Source: 2-12-FULL-41-17 sp964562855
Lineage (GTDB): Bacteria; Patescibacteriota; Microgenomatia; Curtissbacterales; GWA2-41-24
Assembly (NCBI GenBank): GCA_964562855.1
Contig: CAZLVB010000005.1
Coordinates: 1-38,239 of the forward strand
DNA length: 38,239 nucleotides
Reading direction: 5' to 3'
Shown here: one piece after another, positions 16,247 through 23,644 of the stretch
How positions within the stretch are numbered: the stretch's first letter is position 1
Layout: the number at the start of each line of letters is the position of its first letter
Notes under the pieces: generated by a model
Seen by the model: only the letters and a program-made list of their open reading frames with translations
What the model was told of the DNA's origin: nothing
Database searches by the model: none
Translations under genes and position numbers: made by a program

Positions 16247-17197
16247 ATGAAATCTAAAAATCCGCTTCCTGCGTTTAAAATAAAAGTCAGTGGTAAAATT
16301 TTAGATTACAGAAACGGCAAAAAAGTAGATCTAAAAGAGCTTGAGAACTTTTTTTCAAAAAATTACAAAGTTACCAAAATCTGGCTTGGAGGAAGACACG
16401 TTCTTGGGTATTTAGAAAAAGGGCAAAAACAAGTATTTCTAAAACTTGCAACAAGTGAGGGGATTGGTGCGGTAACCCAAAATGAATTTATGTGGAACGA
16501 GCAATTTAATAATCACGCAAGAAGCTCACGATTTTTTGTACCCAAAAATTATACTTGCGGATTTTACCAAAACCTTTTCTATTATGTTTGTGAGAAATTT
16601 AAAGGAAACCTGCTTGTAAAAGAACCAAAAACTGATCAGTCAGTCGACAAATTAGTTGAAAATCTTGAGCCGATAATTGAATTTTCAGAACTTATTCAAA
16701 ATCTAAACCTGAAACCCTTCAATCCTTTTTTCGACTCTTTTAACTTTCGGGACCATTTCGTCAATAAATCTAATGGCTGGCTTCAGGCAATCCCTAAAGA
16801 AGTAGCCGAGAAATACCACCTTGAGGACTTGCAAGACATTGTCAGTAGGGGATCAAAGTCACTTTCTGCAAAAACCCGCCACGGAGATTTTACGCCTTGG
16901 CACATTTTCCTGCTTAAAAACGGCAGTTTAGGTTTAATAGACGGTGAACACGCCATGGCCAATGGAGTAGAGAATTACGATATTTGTTATCTAATTCAGC
17001 GAGTATTTAGTGTTTTAAAAGAGACACAAATTGCCCTAAAAATTCTGGAACTAATTTTAAAAAGAGGCTATTCTCCTAAAAAATTAAAGGTAGTCCTAAT
17101 AGCAAGAGCAATCGGTGGATTTCTAGACGAATTCCTGACGCCTAATCCAGATTATCTTTACGCAGATAAATTCAAAAACTGGGTCCTCGAGCTCTAA
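16247..17197 (+). CDS. Aminoglycoside-phosphotransferase-fold kinase
   Basis: A 316-residue protein of the APH/choline-kinase fold. The catalytic loop is RHGDFTPWH (His212, Asp214), where the usual Asn after HGDxxxxN is a His (219), and the metal-binding segment is LGLIDGEHA, in place of the common IDWE. An N-terminal lobe with VTKIWLGGRHVLGYLEKG resembles the glycine-rich nucleotide loop. Substrate unknown: sugars, amino sugars and small alcohols are all known for the fold. It follows the cysteine-ligase gene by 5 nt and ends the run before a terminator-like structure. Confidence 0.75.
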   Translation: MKSKNPLPAFKIKVSGKILDYRNGKKVDLKELENFFSKNYKVTKIWLGGRHVLGYLEKGQKQVFLKLATSEGIGAVTQNEFMWNEQFNNHARSSRFFVPKNYTCGFYQNLFYYVCEKFKGNLLVKEPKTDQSVDKLVENLEPIIEFSELIQNLNLKPFNPFFDSFNFRDHFVNKSNGWLQAIPKEVAEKYHLEDLQDIVSRGSKSLSAKTRHGDFTPWHIFLLKNGSLGLIDGEHAMANGVENYDICYLIQRVFSVLKETQIALKILELILKRGYSPKKLKVVLIARAIGGFLDEFLTPNPDYLYADKFKNWVLEL

Positions 17198-17202
17198 TCT
17201 TT

Positions 17203-17325
17203 GCACGCCGGCCCTTCGATATTACTCAGGATCGGTCTTGAATGAGCCAAACAATCAGACTGGCTATACTTGGTTTTACTCGGACACTAGGTCTTGAGCT
17301 AGCCGAAAGACCGGCGTGCTTTTTC
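17203..17325 (+). terminator. Terminator-like inverted repeat with REP units in its loop
   Basis: GCACGCCGG (17203-17211) pairs with CCGGCGTGC (17311-17319), followed by a T-run, just after the kinase gene. The roughly 100-nt loop contains REP-like units: CCCTTCGATATTACTCAGG near 17213 and GGTCTTGAGCTAGCCGA... near 17291-17313. The simplest reading is a terminator hairpin that has been invaded by REP elements. Confidence 0.6.
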
Positions 17326-17327
17326 AA

Positions 17328-17549
17328 CTAGTTAAGATAACCGGTCATCTCCTTAAGACTCTTTTGGAAATCAGAAAGATCTTCGGGGAATAGGACGACT
17401 GAATTTCTAATCCTGTCTTTGCCTTCCCCGGTAAATCTAGATTCCGTTATTCTCAAATAGTTTTTACTGTTGGAAGCAGTATTGACGTCGAAGAAAAAAG
17501 TTCTTGCGCCAACTCTGAATCTTGAAGATTTAACACTACTTTTTTGCAT
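17328..17549 (-). CDS. PUR-alpha-like DUF3276 nucleic-acid-binding protein
   Basis: A 73-residue protein with the DUF3276 pattern: GARTFFFDVNTASNSKNYLRITESR, then GEGKDRIRNSVVLFPEDLSDFQKSL. This is the bacterial PUR repeat, a beta-beta-beta-beta-alpha unit that binds single-stranded DNA or RNA and usually dimerises. It has a strong ribosome site (GAGGAGGTG) 8 nt before the ATG, like other small highly expressed genes here. Its role in bacteria is not settled. It is transcribed alone; the region upstream holds two palindromic elements. Confidence 0.85.
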   Translation of the reverse strand: MQKSSVKSSRFRVGARTFFFDVNTASNSKNYLRITESRFTGEGKDRIRNSVVLFPEDLSDFQKSLKEMTGYLN

Positions 17550-17598
17550 TCTTGCCCACCTCCTCTCATAACTCTTACCAAATCTGAATCTTCCCCCT

Positions 17599-17629
17599 CG
17601 TCATTCTAAGTGAAACGAAGAATCTGATG
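17599..17629. repeat. Palindromic repeat, ATTCT...AGAAT type
   Basis: A unit with arms ATTCT (17603-17607) and AGAAT (17619-17623) around AAGTGAAACGA. This matches a CATTCTGAGTGAAACGAAG-type repeat that I recall from many environmental bacterial genomes. It lies in the gene-free stretch between DUF3276 and the toxin gene. Confidence 0.5.
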
Positions 17630-17694
17630 TAGAAGTATCTTAATTTATACCCCAACAAAACCCGAATGTCAAGGATGCAATTTATGTATCCGAA

Positions 17695-17718
17695 GACCCT
17701 GAGTTTAATCGAAGGGTC
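17695..17718. repeat. REP-like palindrome
   Basis: GACCCT (17695-17700) and AGGGTC (17713-17718) flank GAGTTTAATCGA. In reverse complement it has the same arms and the same first loop bases as the element at 727-750. It lies just downstream of the toxin gene. Confidence 0.65.
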
Positions 17719-17728
17719 AACCCCTCAA

Positions 17729-18058
17729 CTAGTTAAACAGCGAACGGACACTTTTGAGTATCGATTTGGTAATAAGGGTATTCAATTGACCAGCAGATTT
17801 TTTGATGATTGAGGAGTTAGCAGTAAATAATTTGTTTGGTCTTGCGTAACTGATTACTGGCAATCGTCCCCGTGCGAAAAACTTTTGGTCTATCCTAATT
17901 GCAAGCTTGCTTGAGTATGGATTTGAAGTAATTTGACACAAAATAAAATCGTTCTGCTCTGCCTTTGCTAAAATTAATGCCGGTCTTACTTTTTGGCCTT
18001 GCAAATTAGAAAAGGGGAAAGAAACCAAGACAACTTCGCCTACTGCAAACTTGCCCAT
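17729..18058 (-). CDS. MazF/PemK-family endoribonuclease toxin
   Basis: A 109-residue protein with the MazF/PemK fold signature: FAVGEVVLVSFPFSNLQGQKVRPALIL (residues 4-30), then CQITSN and the conserved C-terminal SYARPNKLFTAN segment. Active toxins cleave single-stranded RNA at short motifs. The gene overlaps the antitoxin by 19 nt and is translated after it, the usual order. Length is normal for the family and no frameshift is visible, so it looks intact. Its cut site cannot be predicted from sequence. Confidence 0.88.
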   Translation of the reverse strand: MGKFAVGEVVLVSFPFSNLQGQKVRPALILAKAEQNDFILCQITSNPYSSKLAIRIDQKFFARGRLPVISYARPNKLFTANSSIIKKSAGQLNTLITKSILKSVRSLFN

Positions 18059-18279
18059 GCTTCATCCTCTTCAGGTCGGTTCCAGTCCGTTGCGAGTGAT
18101 TTTTCAGAAAGAAGCGCGGTTGATGAAACTTTGTGACTTTTGGGGGAAATTGCCAGAATTCTTATTTCACCTTTTTTGACTAGGAGTTCAACTTCTTCGC
18201 CTAAACCACTTTCATTAATCAATGGTTTTGGAATCCTTACGCCTCGTGAATTGCCAATTGATATTAATGTAGTTATCAT
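18040..18279 (-). CDS. AbrB/MazE-type antitoxin
   Basis: A 79-residue protein. The N-terminus (MITTLISIGNSRGVRIPKPLINESGLGEEVELLVKKGEIRI) is the swapped-hairpin AbrB DNA-binding domain; the acidic tail (SEKSLATDWNRPEEDEAWASLQ) should bind and block the toxin. I chose the internal ATG at 18279 because a promoter and an inverted repeat sit directly on it, and AbrB domains begin at this point. An upstream in-frame start would place the promoter inside the gene. Autoregulation is likely. Confidence 0.85.
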   Translation of the reverse strand: MITTLISIGNSRGVRIPKPLINESGLGEEVELLVKKGEIRILAISPKSHKVSSTALLSEKSLATDWNRPEEDEAWASLQ

Positions 18280-18318
18280 TGTAATTACATTGTAACTACG
18301 GTTTTTGTATCTTGTCAA
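18269..18318 (-). promoter_or_regulatory. Promoter and putative operator of the MazEF-type pair
   Basis: On the minus strand: TTGACA (complement of 18313-18318), 18-bp spacer, TACAAT (complement of 18289-18294), ending 9 nt before the antitoxin ATG. An inverted repeat, GTAGTTA...TAACTAC, spans 18269-18299 and covers the -10 box and start codon, as expected for an AbrB-type autorepression site. Confidence 0.6.
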
Positions 18319-18380
18319 GCTAGAGATTGACTGGCTCTAGTTGACTATATGGGAACCTATTATCAAAAATTAAACTGCTT

Positions 18381-19124
18381 TTAGTCTAAGACGGTTTCTG
18401 CTTCCTTTTGCAGAATGTAGCTTGTCGCATTAGAACCACCATCAACTGTAATTGTTGCTCCATTGATATAACTGCTTTTATCTGACAATAAAAAACTGAC
18501 AACTTGGGCAATCTCGTCGTAAGTACCATTTCTTTTCAGTGGGTTAAGTTCTGCTGCTTCTTTCAGTAATTCATCAGGCGACCGCATACCGTCACCAATC
18601 CAACCTGGAGCAATCACGTTCGCTCGAATTTTTCTATTTGCAAAAAGGTTTGCAAACGTCATTGTCAAATTTATCAGGGCCGCTTTGCTAGCAGCATATG
18701 CAATTCCAGATACTGCACCAACCATACCATCTGTACTTGAAATATTGACAATTGAAGCATTTTCATTCAGATTATTTCTAAAGCCTTGGACTAAAATAAG
18801 GGGAGCATTTAGGTTTACTTCCATTGTTTTATCCCAACCCTCCATGTCAAATTTTTCAAAGTCAACCGGCTCAAAAATCCCTGCGCTATTTACAATACCG
18901 TCGAGATGTACATCTTTTAACTTAACGACTAAACTTTCTGTTTCCTTTCTACTTGAAAAATCACACTGAATAAGCTCAATATTCTCGAGTTCATTTTTAA
19001 GTTTTTCGGCTTCTTCTTTGTTTGTGTTATATATCCCGTAAACAAAATAGCCTTCATTTACTAAAAGCTTTATAGTTGCCTCACCCATTCCTCTTGAAAC
19101 ACCAGTTACAAGTATATTTTTCAT
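18381..19124 (-). CDS. Short-chain dehydrogenase/reductase
   Basis: A 247-residue SDR of the classical type. The Rossmann cofactor motif is TGVSRGMG (7-14), NSAG is at 79-82, and the catalytic residues are Ser130, Tyr143 and Lys147 (YAASK). The C-terminal PLKRNGTYDEIAQVVSFLLSDKSSYINGATITVDGG is typical of FabG-like reductases. Substrate unknown: 3-oxoacyl-ACP, sugars and alcohols are all possible. The ATG is 6 nt after an extended -10 (TGATATAAT, complement of 19131-19139), so the mRNA is probably leaderless. Confidence 0.88.
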   Translation of the reverse strand: MKNILVTGVSRGMGEATIKLLVNEGYFVYGIYNTNKEEAEKLKNELENIELIQCDFSSRKETESLVVKLKDVHLDGIVNSAGIFEPVDFEKFDMEGWDKTMEVNLNAPLILVQGFRNNLNENASIVNISSTDGMVGAVSGIAYAASKAALINLTMTFANLFANRKIRANVIAPGWIGDGMRSPDELLKEAAELNPLKRNGTYDEIAQVVSFLLSDKSSYINGATITVDGGSNATSYILQKEAETVLD

Positions 19125-19264
19125 AATGGGATTATATCAGTTCTGACATAGTCCATTTGACATATGCTGGGCTAGCTGGGAGTCGTGAACAACGTTAGAA
19201 CCATTATTCAAAGACAGCAAGCGTATATTTATATACCGGATTTGAGACTAGTCATCTAAAAAAG

Positions 19265-19335
19265 CTGCCGGACTAGGATTCGAACCTAGATAAACGGATC
19301 CAGAATCCGTTGTCCTACCGTTAGACGATCCGGCA
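19265..19335 (-). tRNA. tRNA-Gln (anticodon CUG)
   Basis: A 71-nt cloverleaf. The acceptor stem TGCCGGA pairs with TCCGGCA, giving U1-A72 with discriminator G73, the usual tRNA-Gln identity set. The anticodon stem ACGGA/TCCGT holds loop TTCTGGA (anticodon CTG), and the T arm is CTAGG-TTCGAAT-CCTAG. The 3' CCA is not encoded, so Cca must add it. Six T residues follow immediately and may serve as terminator. Confidence 0.93.
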
Positions 19336-19420
19336 ATAGCGAAGTTAATTCTATCATCTTTAATTATAGTTTTCGAATGTGAAAGAACTTTTAGTTTTAA
19401 AATCTATAAAGACTTATAGT

Positions 19421-19449
19421 TTGACTTATTTTGCGAAAAAATGTATTAT
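19421..19449 (+). promoter_or_regulatory. Consensus-like promoter, leaderless
   Basis: TTGACT (19421-19426), 17-bp spacer, TATTAT (19444-19449). The hexamer ends 8 nt before the ATG at 19458, so transcription should begin almost at the start codon. Confidence 0.7.
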
Positions 19450-19457
19450 TGCTCTTC

Positions 19458-19994
19458 ATGGGAAGAGAAAAGGAACCAAGACAAGAATCAATAGTTGTGA
19501 AACTTGGCGAACCATTTCATGTTTCCGCGGATTTACAAGCAATTGAAAAAGAATATGAAGGCGGAGATAGAGATATTGCTGTAATACCAATCGAGGTCGA
19601 TGGTATTGGCCCAGGCAAGGTCACAGTTCGCTGTGCTCCTGAGGAACTTGGTGATGATTTTTTTGGACACCTTAGAACGCCAGCAGGCCCGGTTAAAGTA
19701 ACTCGAATAATTGACAATGATGAAGCGCGATTTGATTATGAAACAACTCCCTTTGCAATAGAAATCGAAATAGCCTGCAAAGACAGGAAAAATCTTAAAG
19801 GGATAACGGCAAGTCTTACTTATAAAAATGCGAGATTTGAGGAAGCAGACCTATATGGACCGGAAGACCGAGAAGAATTTCAAACCGTAAGTATATATAC
19901 GTATACTGACTCTGAAGGAGTTCCCTGTACAGTTTATTTCCCACACGACCCCGAAGTGCTTGAAGAAATCGCCATTACAATTGATAAAAGATAA
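19458..19994 (+). CDS. Hypothetical soluble protein
   Basis: A 178-residue acidic protein, no family recognised. It starts MGREKEPRQESIVVKLGEP. The composition and alternating pattern (VTVRCAPEELG, FAIEIEIACKDRKNLKGITASLTYKNARFEEADLYG) suggest beta-sandwich domains, with no signal peptide or membrane helix. The start at 19458 is preferred over an upstream TTG because a consensus promoter ends 8 nt before it. It is a single gene, divergent from tRNA-Gln, and faces the slipin/nfeD genes tail to tail. Confidence 0.65.
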   Translation: MGREKEPRQESIVVKLGEPFHVSADLQAIEKEYEGGDRDIAVIPIEVDGIGPGKVTVRCAPEELGDDFFGHLRTPAGPVKVTRIIDNDEARFDYETTPFAIEIEIACKDRKNLKGITASLTYKNARFEEADLYGPEDREEFQTVSIYTYTDSEGVPCTVYFPHDPEVLEEIAITIDKR

Positions 19995-20057
19995 TTCTAG
20001 CGCGAATTGTCTCTATAACAAGCTTTAACCTCAAAGGTCGGAAACTAATAGGAAAAA

Positions 20058-20151
20058 TTAGCTGCCAGGTGAGGGTTGGGGCGACTCTTGGGCTTTTTCA
20101 ACTACACACTTATCCAATTTTTCCTGATCTTCGGAAGAAATAGGGATTGAG
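20058..20151 (-). pseudogene. Orphan 3' fragment of the 25852-26253 membrane-protein gene
   Basis: Just after the slipin stop, this strand encodes SSEDQEKLDKCVVEKAQESPQ and then PSPGS and a stop. The segment up to PSP is identical in protein to the C-terminus of the gene at 25852-26253. At DNA level 20068-20140 aligns without gaps to 25862-25934 with five mismatches by my count, and the four inside the shared peptide are synonymous. No start codon or membrane anchor is left, so it is the tail of a lost paralogue. Confidence 0.8.
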
Positions 20152-20910
20152 TTACTTGCCGCCAAGCTTTTTGAAGAGGCCAAGCATTTCGGCCGGAAAT
20201 ATGATAGTGGTGTTGGGTTCTTTAGCAGCCTCTGACAATGTTTCCAGATAACGCAAAGTAATTGGCGTGGCAGATAAAACTTTACCGGCATCCCTAAGTT
20301 TTTTGGATGCCTGGAATTCGCCCTCCGCTAGAATAATTTTGGCACGCCTCACCCTTTCTGCCTCCGCCTGTTTGGCTATTGCCCTTTGCATAGCTTCCGG
20401 AATTTCAACGTGTTTGACCTCGACTGCCGTAACTTTTATACCCCACGGGTCTGTTGCCGAATCTATTATTTTGTGCAGCTGACTGTTAATTTTCGCTCGC
20501 TCCGAAAGAATCTCGTCCAATGTTGCGGTTCCCGCAACTCCTCTTAAGGATGTTTGGGCAATTTGGGCAGTCGCCTGCATATAGTCTTCAACCTCAACAA
20601 TCGACTTTGCCGGATCGGAAACCCTAAAATACAAAACCGCGTCGACTTTTACCGGAATATTGTCCTTGGTGATTACATCCTGGGCCGGCACGTCCAGAGT
20701 TACTACCCGCAGATCTATCTTGACCATAGACTCAAGGATCGGGATTAGGAAAAAAATTCCGGGACCACGAACCCCCATTAGTCTGCCAAGCCTAAAAATT
20801 ACGCCCCTTTCATACTCCCGGGCAATTCTAATGGCCCAAAGCAAAAGCAAAAGAGGGACAATAACAAAGCCCAAGCCCGAAAAAAACAAATTAATTAAAA
20901 TCTTCTCCAT
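20152..20910 (-). CDS. Slipin (stomatin/SPFH family membrane protein)
   Basis: A 252-residue protein. An N-terminal hydrophobic hairpin (residues 8-28) anchors it, then the SPFH domain follows: YERGVIFRLGRLMGVRGPGIFFLIPILESMVKIDLRVVTLDVP, VKVDAVLYFRV, and a helical tail with PEAMQRAIAKQAEAERVRRAKIILAEGE. Slipins form large membrane rings and are typically paired with NfeD proteases. Here its start abuts the nfeD stop, so the two are co-translated. The tail may be the protease's substrate region. A gene fragment follows directly. Confidence 0.93.
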   Translation of the reverse strand: MEKILINLFFSGLGFVIVPLLLLLWAIRIAREYERGVIFRLGRLMGVRGPGIFFLIPILESMVKIDLRVVTLDVPAQDVITKDNIPVKVDAVLYFRVSDPAKSIVEVEDYMQATAQIAQTSLRGVAGTATLDEILSERAKINSQLHKIIDSATDPWGIKVTAVEVKHVEIPEAMQRAIAKQAEAERVRRAKIILAEGEFQASKKLRDAGKVLSATPITLRYLETLSEAAKEPNTTIIFPAEMLGLFKKLGGK

Positions 20911-22176
20911 TTATTTATAAGCCTTTTTAACGATTAACGTATTTCCCGAAAAAGAAACTACTTTTACCTTTTGCCGTCTGTTTATTTTCTTGCCGATACT
21001 TTTTGCGCGCCAATCCTCGTAATCAAGCTGAATTCTACCATACGGATCAAGCTCTTCCAAAACAACGCCGACTTTACCTATGTAAGATTCCATCCCGCTT
21101 TTGGCGGTTGACCTTAATGCGCCAAACGAGAGCCTGCCGGCAAATAAAAAGACCAAGGTGAAAGCCAAAGCCGAGCCCAATGCCAGATAAGTGGTTGTTC
21201 TTGCCAAAACAGGGGCGGAAAAAGGCTCCTGGCCGAAAAATAGCACCCCAAACAAAATTGAAACAGTGCCGGCAACACCGAAGACGCCAAATCCGGGATT
21301 TGTAATTTCGAAAAATAGAAGTGTAGCGCCGACAACCAGAAAGGCCACCCCTAAAACCGAAAGGGATATGGCGCCTAATCCCCATAGCCCTAAAAGCAGC
21401 CCACTAATGGCAATAATACCTAAAGTCTCGAATTCACCCGTTCTGAAAACCAGAATTATTCCCAAGCCGCCAATTGTCAAAAGAAGGGATGCAATTTGCG
21501 GGGTTGAGAAAAAGGAAAGCAGCGATTCGACAAGGCTTGGTTGAAGATAAATAAGTTCGGAGTCGTTAATATTAAGACTTGCCAAAAGCTCTTCTGTGGA
21601 AGTTGGCGCAAAATCGACAATGCCCTCATTTAGTGCTTCTTTGCCGCCAAGTGTCAAATTCTCCCTGACAAATTTTTCGGCAACATCTGCGTTTCTTTCT
21701 CTGGCGGCAGCCAAACTTCTTATCCATGAAACGGAAGCCTCAACAATCTTTTCGTCAGGCTCGGCTACTTCCGCCAAACCCAGTAATCGTGGCTGGGCGG
21801 CTCCGATAGAGGACTCGGGATGCGCGGCGGCAACTTCGGCGGAAATCAAAATGAAAGTTCCGGCGGAAAAAGCCCACCCCCCGGCCTTATCGACAAAAAC
21901 AGCCGTTTTTACCCTGCTATCCAAAAGCAGCCTGGTAATTTCCTCCGTTGATTTTAAAAGGCCCCCGGGGGTGTTGAGGTTTATCAAATAAAGGTCGGCC
22001 TCCTGTTTTTCGGCTTCGGAAAGCGTTCTTTTAATAAATTGGGCCGTACCCGCTTTGATCTCGCTGTTAACTTCAACAATAACAACCTTGCCTCTTTCTT
22101 GTGCCGCTTCTACACCAAAAGGCGTAATAAGGAAAGCAGAAATGATCAAAAGCAGAGCGTACTTGATTAATTTCAT
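20911..22176 (-). CDS. NfeD-family membrane-bound ClpP-class protease
   Basis: A 421-residue long-form NfeD. A signal peptide (residues 1-24) leads to a ClpP-like serine protease domain (28-205) with NLNTPGGLL and GGWAFSAGTFIL (nucleophile Ser104). The position of the catalytic lysine in archaeal PH1510 (YIKSLA) is WIRSLA here (Arg153). A membrane region of about five helices (240-345) and a C-terminal OB-like NfeD domain (from about 360) follow. With slipin it probably cleaves membrane stomatin. A TAAAAT -10 box ends 8 nt before the ATG. Confidence 0.92.
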   Translation of the reverse strand: MKLIKYALLLIISAFLITPFGVEAAQERGKVVIVEVNSEIKAGTAQFIKRTLSEAEKQEADLYLINLNTPGGLLKSTEEITRLLLDSRVKTAVFVDKAGGWAFSAGTFILISAEVAAAHPESSIGAAQPRLLGLAEVAEPDEKIVEASVSWIRSLAAARERNADVAEKFVRENLTLGGKEALNEGIVDFAPTSTEELLASLNINDSELIYLQPSLVESLLSFFSTPQIASLLLTIGGLGIILVFRTGEFETLGIIAISGLLLGLWGLGAISLSVLGVAFLVVGATLLFFEITNPGFGVFGVAGTVSILFGVLFFGQEPFSAPVLARTTTYLALGSALAFTLVFLFAGRLSFGALRSTAKSGMESYIGKVGVVLEELDPYGRIQLDYEDWRAKSIGKKINRRQKVKVVSFSGNTLIVKKAYK

Positions 22177-22184
22177 CGAGGCCT

Positions 22185-22190
22185 ATTTTA
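22185..22190 (-). promoter_or_regulatory. -10 box of nfeD
   Basis: TAAAAT on the minus strand, 8 nt before the ATG, with a possible weak ATCACA -35 at 17-bp spacing. It fits the leaderless pattern seen at other genes. Confidence 0.4.
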
Positions 22191-22246
22191 CCGTATTAAT
22201 GATGCGATGTGATAAAGTAAGATAACCAAAAAAAGGGGGTGATTAA

Positions 22247-22813
22247 ATGCTGAGTACACTTGCAAATAAAGTTAGCGAGTCTTTAAGTGCCGTCATTGAA
22301 GGAGCAGGCGATGTCGTAGCAACGGCCAGAGACACGGCCAAAAATACAGTTATTGATACTGTCAAAAGTGCCGGTGAAGTCACGACTGGCACTATGGGCG
22401 TTATTGCCGATGTCGTGTCAGGGGGAGCCGCAGCTGCCTCCAAATCCGCCAAATCAACAACAGACGGTGTTGCGGGAGTGGTAGAAGGCGCGATTGATGC
22501 GGCCAAAGAGATAGGGGCAGATACCGGCGGAGCAATCCAGGAAGCGGCACAGGGCGCAATCAAGGGTGTTTCCGAAGTCGGCGGCGATTTGGGAGAAGCC
22601 GGAGTTGGTGCAGTAAGGGGAGCGATAGCTGCAGCTTCAGACATCGGCGCTGACGCAACCGAAGCAACAACCAAGGCAGTCGTTGGGGTCATAAGAGCCG
22701 CTGACGAAATCGGTTCCGAGGCCGGAGGAGTAGTTCGCAAAGCCCTGCTTTCAACAGCCGCACTGCCGAGAGAAATCGTTCAGGCGGCGATTGGCAAAGC
22801 CGAGAACAAATAA
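22247..22813 (+). CDS. Ala/Gly-rich amphipathic repeat protein (LEA-like)
   Basis: A 188-residue low-complexity protein with imperfect repeats of about 22-26 residues from roughly residue 75 onward: GAIDAAKEIGADTGGAIQEA, GAIKGVSEVGGDLGEAGVGA, GAIAAASDIGADATEATTKA, GVIRAADEIGSEAGGVVRKA. Each has a helix-forming face of Ala/Val/Ile and an acidic D/E-x-G turn. No cysteine, tryptophan or signal peptide is seen. Such patterns occur in LEA-like and membrane-surface-binding proteins; the function is not known. Translation is driven by a strong AGGGGGTGAT site 5 nt before the ATG, suggesting high expression. Confidence 0.7.
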   Translation: MLSTLANKVSESLSAVIEGAGDVVATARDTAKNTVIDTVKSAGEVTTGTMGVIADVVSGGAAAASKSAKSTTDGVAGVVEGAIDAAKEIGADTGGAIQEAAQGAIKGVSEVGGDLGEAGVGAVRGAIAAASDIGADATEATTKAVVGVIRAADEIGSEAGGVVRKALLSTAALPREIVQAAIGKAENK

Positions 22814-22940
22814 CGTTTAGATTATCCCAGTTGCAATTAGGGATGATAAGAGCCGATAAAACAGAGCAGCCGAATAGACGCTGCCTGTTGTAGAATACCT
22901 GTTTTTCTTAAGTTACCACTACTTACCGCACTAGATTATT

Positions 22941-23573
22941 ATGGGAAATAAGCGGAAATTTTTGTTAGCGATTATATCTTTGGATTTGATTATAATCGCA
23001 TCGCATATCCTTTTTGGCTATAAATCAGACTTTTTCAACCTTGATGTCGAGGCAAATGTACCTACTTATTATCAAGGTATAAAATTTCTTATCGTTGGCT
23101 TTTTTCTTTTTGTCGTATTTCTTAGGGGACGTCTAATATTTTTAATTCCTCTTGCGGTATTGCTTCTTTATCTCGGAATTGATGAGATTGTCCAGATTCA
23201 CGAAAATTTTGGCTCTCTGGTCAAAACGCACGTTCCGTCTTTCGCAGCTGCAGTCGAAAGCCTGATAAAAACCCTTGAGTATAAATCTTCAAAGTGGGTT
23301 ATTTATCTCGCTCCGGTTATTTTAATAACTCTTGGCTACGTCTTTTTTATCAGCTTATATGCGAAGATTAAAAAATACGATTCTTTTCCTCCACTTGCGG
23401 CTGGCTCAATCTTATTCTTGTTTGTTATTGTTTTCGAAATAATCAACTCCTGGAAAGGACATAGCTGGCTTACTTATCAAATCTTAATGACTTTTGAAGA
23501 GTCCTTTGAAATATTTGGTACAAGTAGCTTTGCTTATGCCGGATATTTAGAATATTTGAAACATCAAAGGTGA
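22941..23573 (+). CDS. Multi-pass membrane protein of unknown function
   Basis: A 210-residue protein with about six membrane helices (near residues 7-24, 47-62, 65-85, 119-139, 152-170 and 185-205). Two acidic intramembrane motifs stand out: LGIDEIVQIHE (helix 3) and FEESFEIFGTS (last helix), which could bind metal or a proton. I recall similar unnamed proteins with this DE-x5-HE pattern but no assigned function. It overlaps the following GTG by 4 nt, but the cupin gene more likely starts further on. Confidence 0.6.
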   Translation: MGNKRKFLLAIISLDLIIIASHILFGYKSDFFNLDVEANVPTYYQGIKFLIVGFFLFVVFLRGRLIFLIPLAVLLLYLGIDEIVQIHENFGSLVKTHVPSFAAAVESLIKTLEYKSSKWVIYLAPVILITLGYVFFISLYAKIKKYDSFPPLAAGSILFLFVIVFEIINSWKGHSWLTYQILMTFEESFEIFGTSSFAYAGYLEYLKHQR

Positions 23574-23629
23574 AAATAAAAAGACTTTTTCAGCAGGCCA
23601 ACTCGGAACTCGAACATTTAACCTCAAAG

Positions 23630-23638
23630 TGCTATAAA
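23630..23638 (+). promoter_or_regulatory. Extended -10 promoter of the cupin gene
   Basis: TGCTATAAA: TATAAA (23633-23638) with TG upstream, ending 6 nt before ATG 23645. This favours 23645 over the earlier GTG at 23570. Confidence 0.45.
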
Positions 23639-23644
23639 TTGCTT

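Noticed and set aside
22243..22740. Long minus-strand open frame with Ala/Pro/Ser-rich product
   Set aside because: It is the antisense of the Ala/Gly-rich repeat gene; its composition is a mirror of that gene, which has the strong ribosome site.
22862..22893. Hairpin after the repeat-protein gene as terminator
   Set aside because: The stem (AACAG..CAGC/GCTG..TGTT) is weak and no T-run follows directly.
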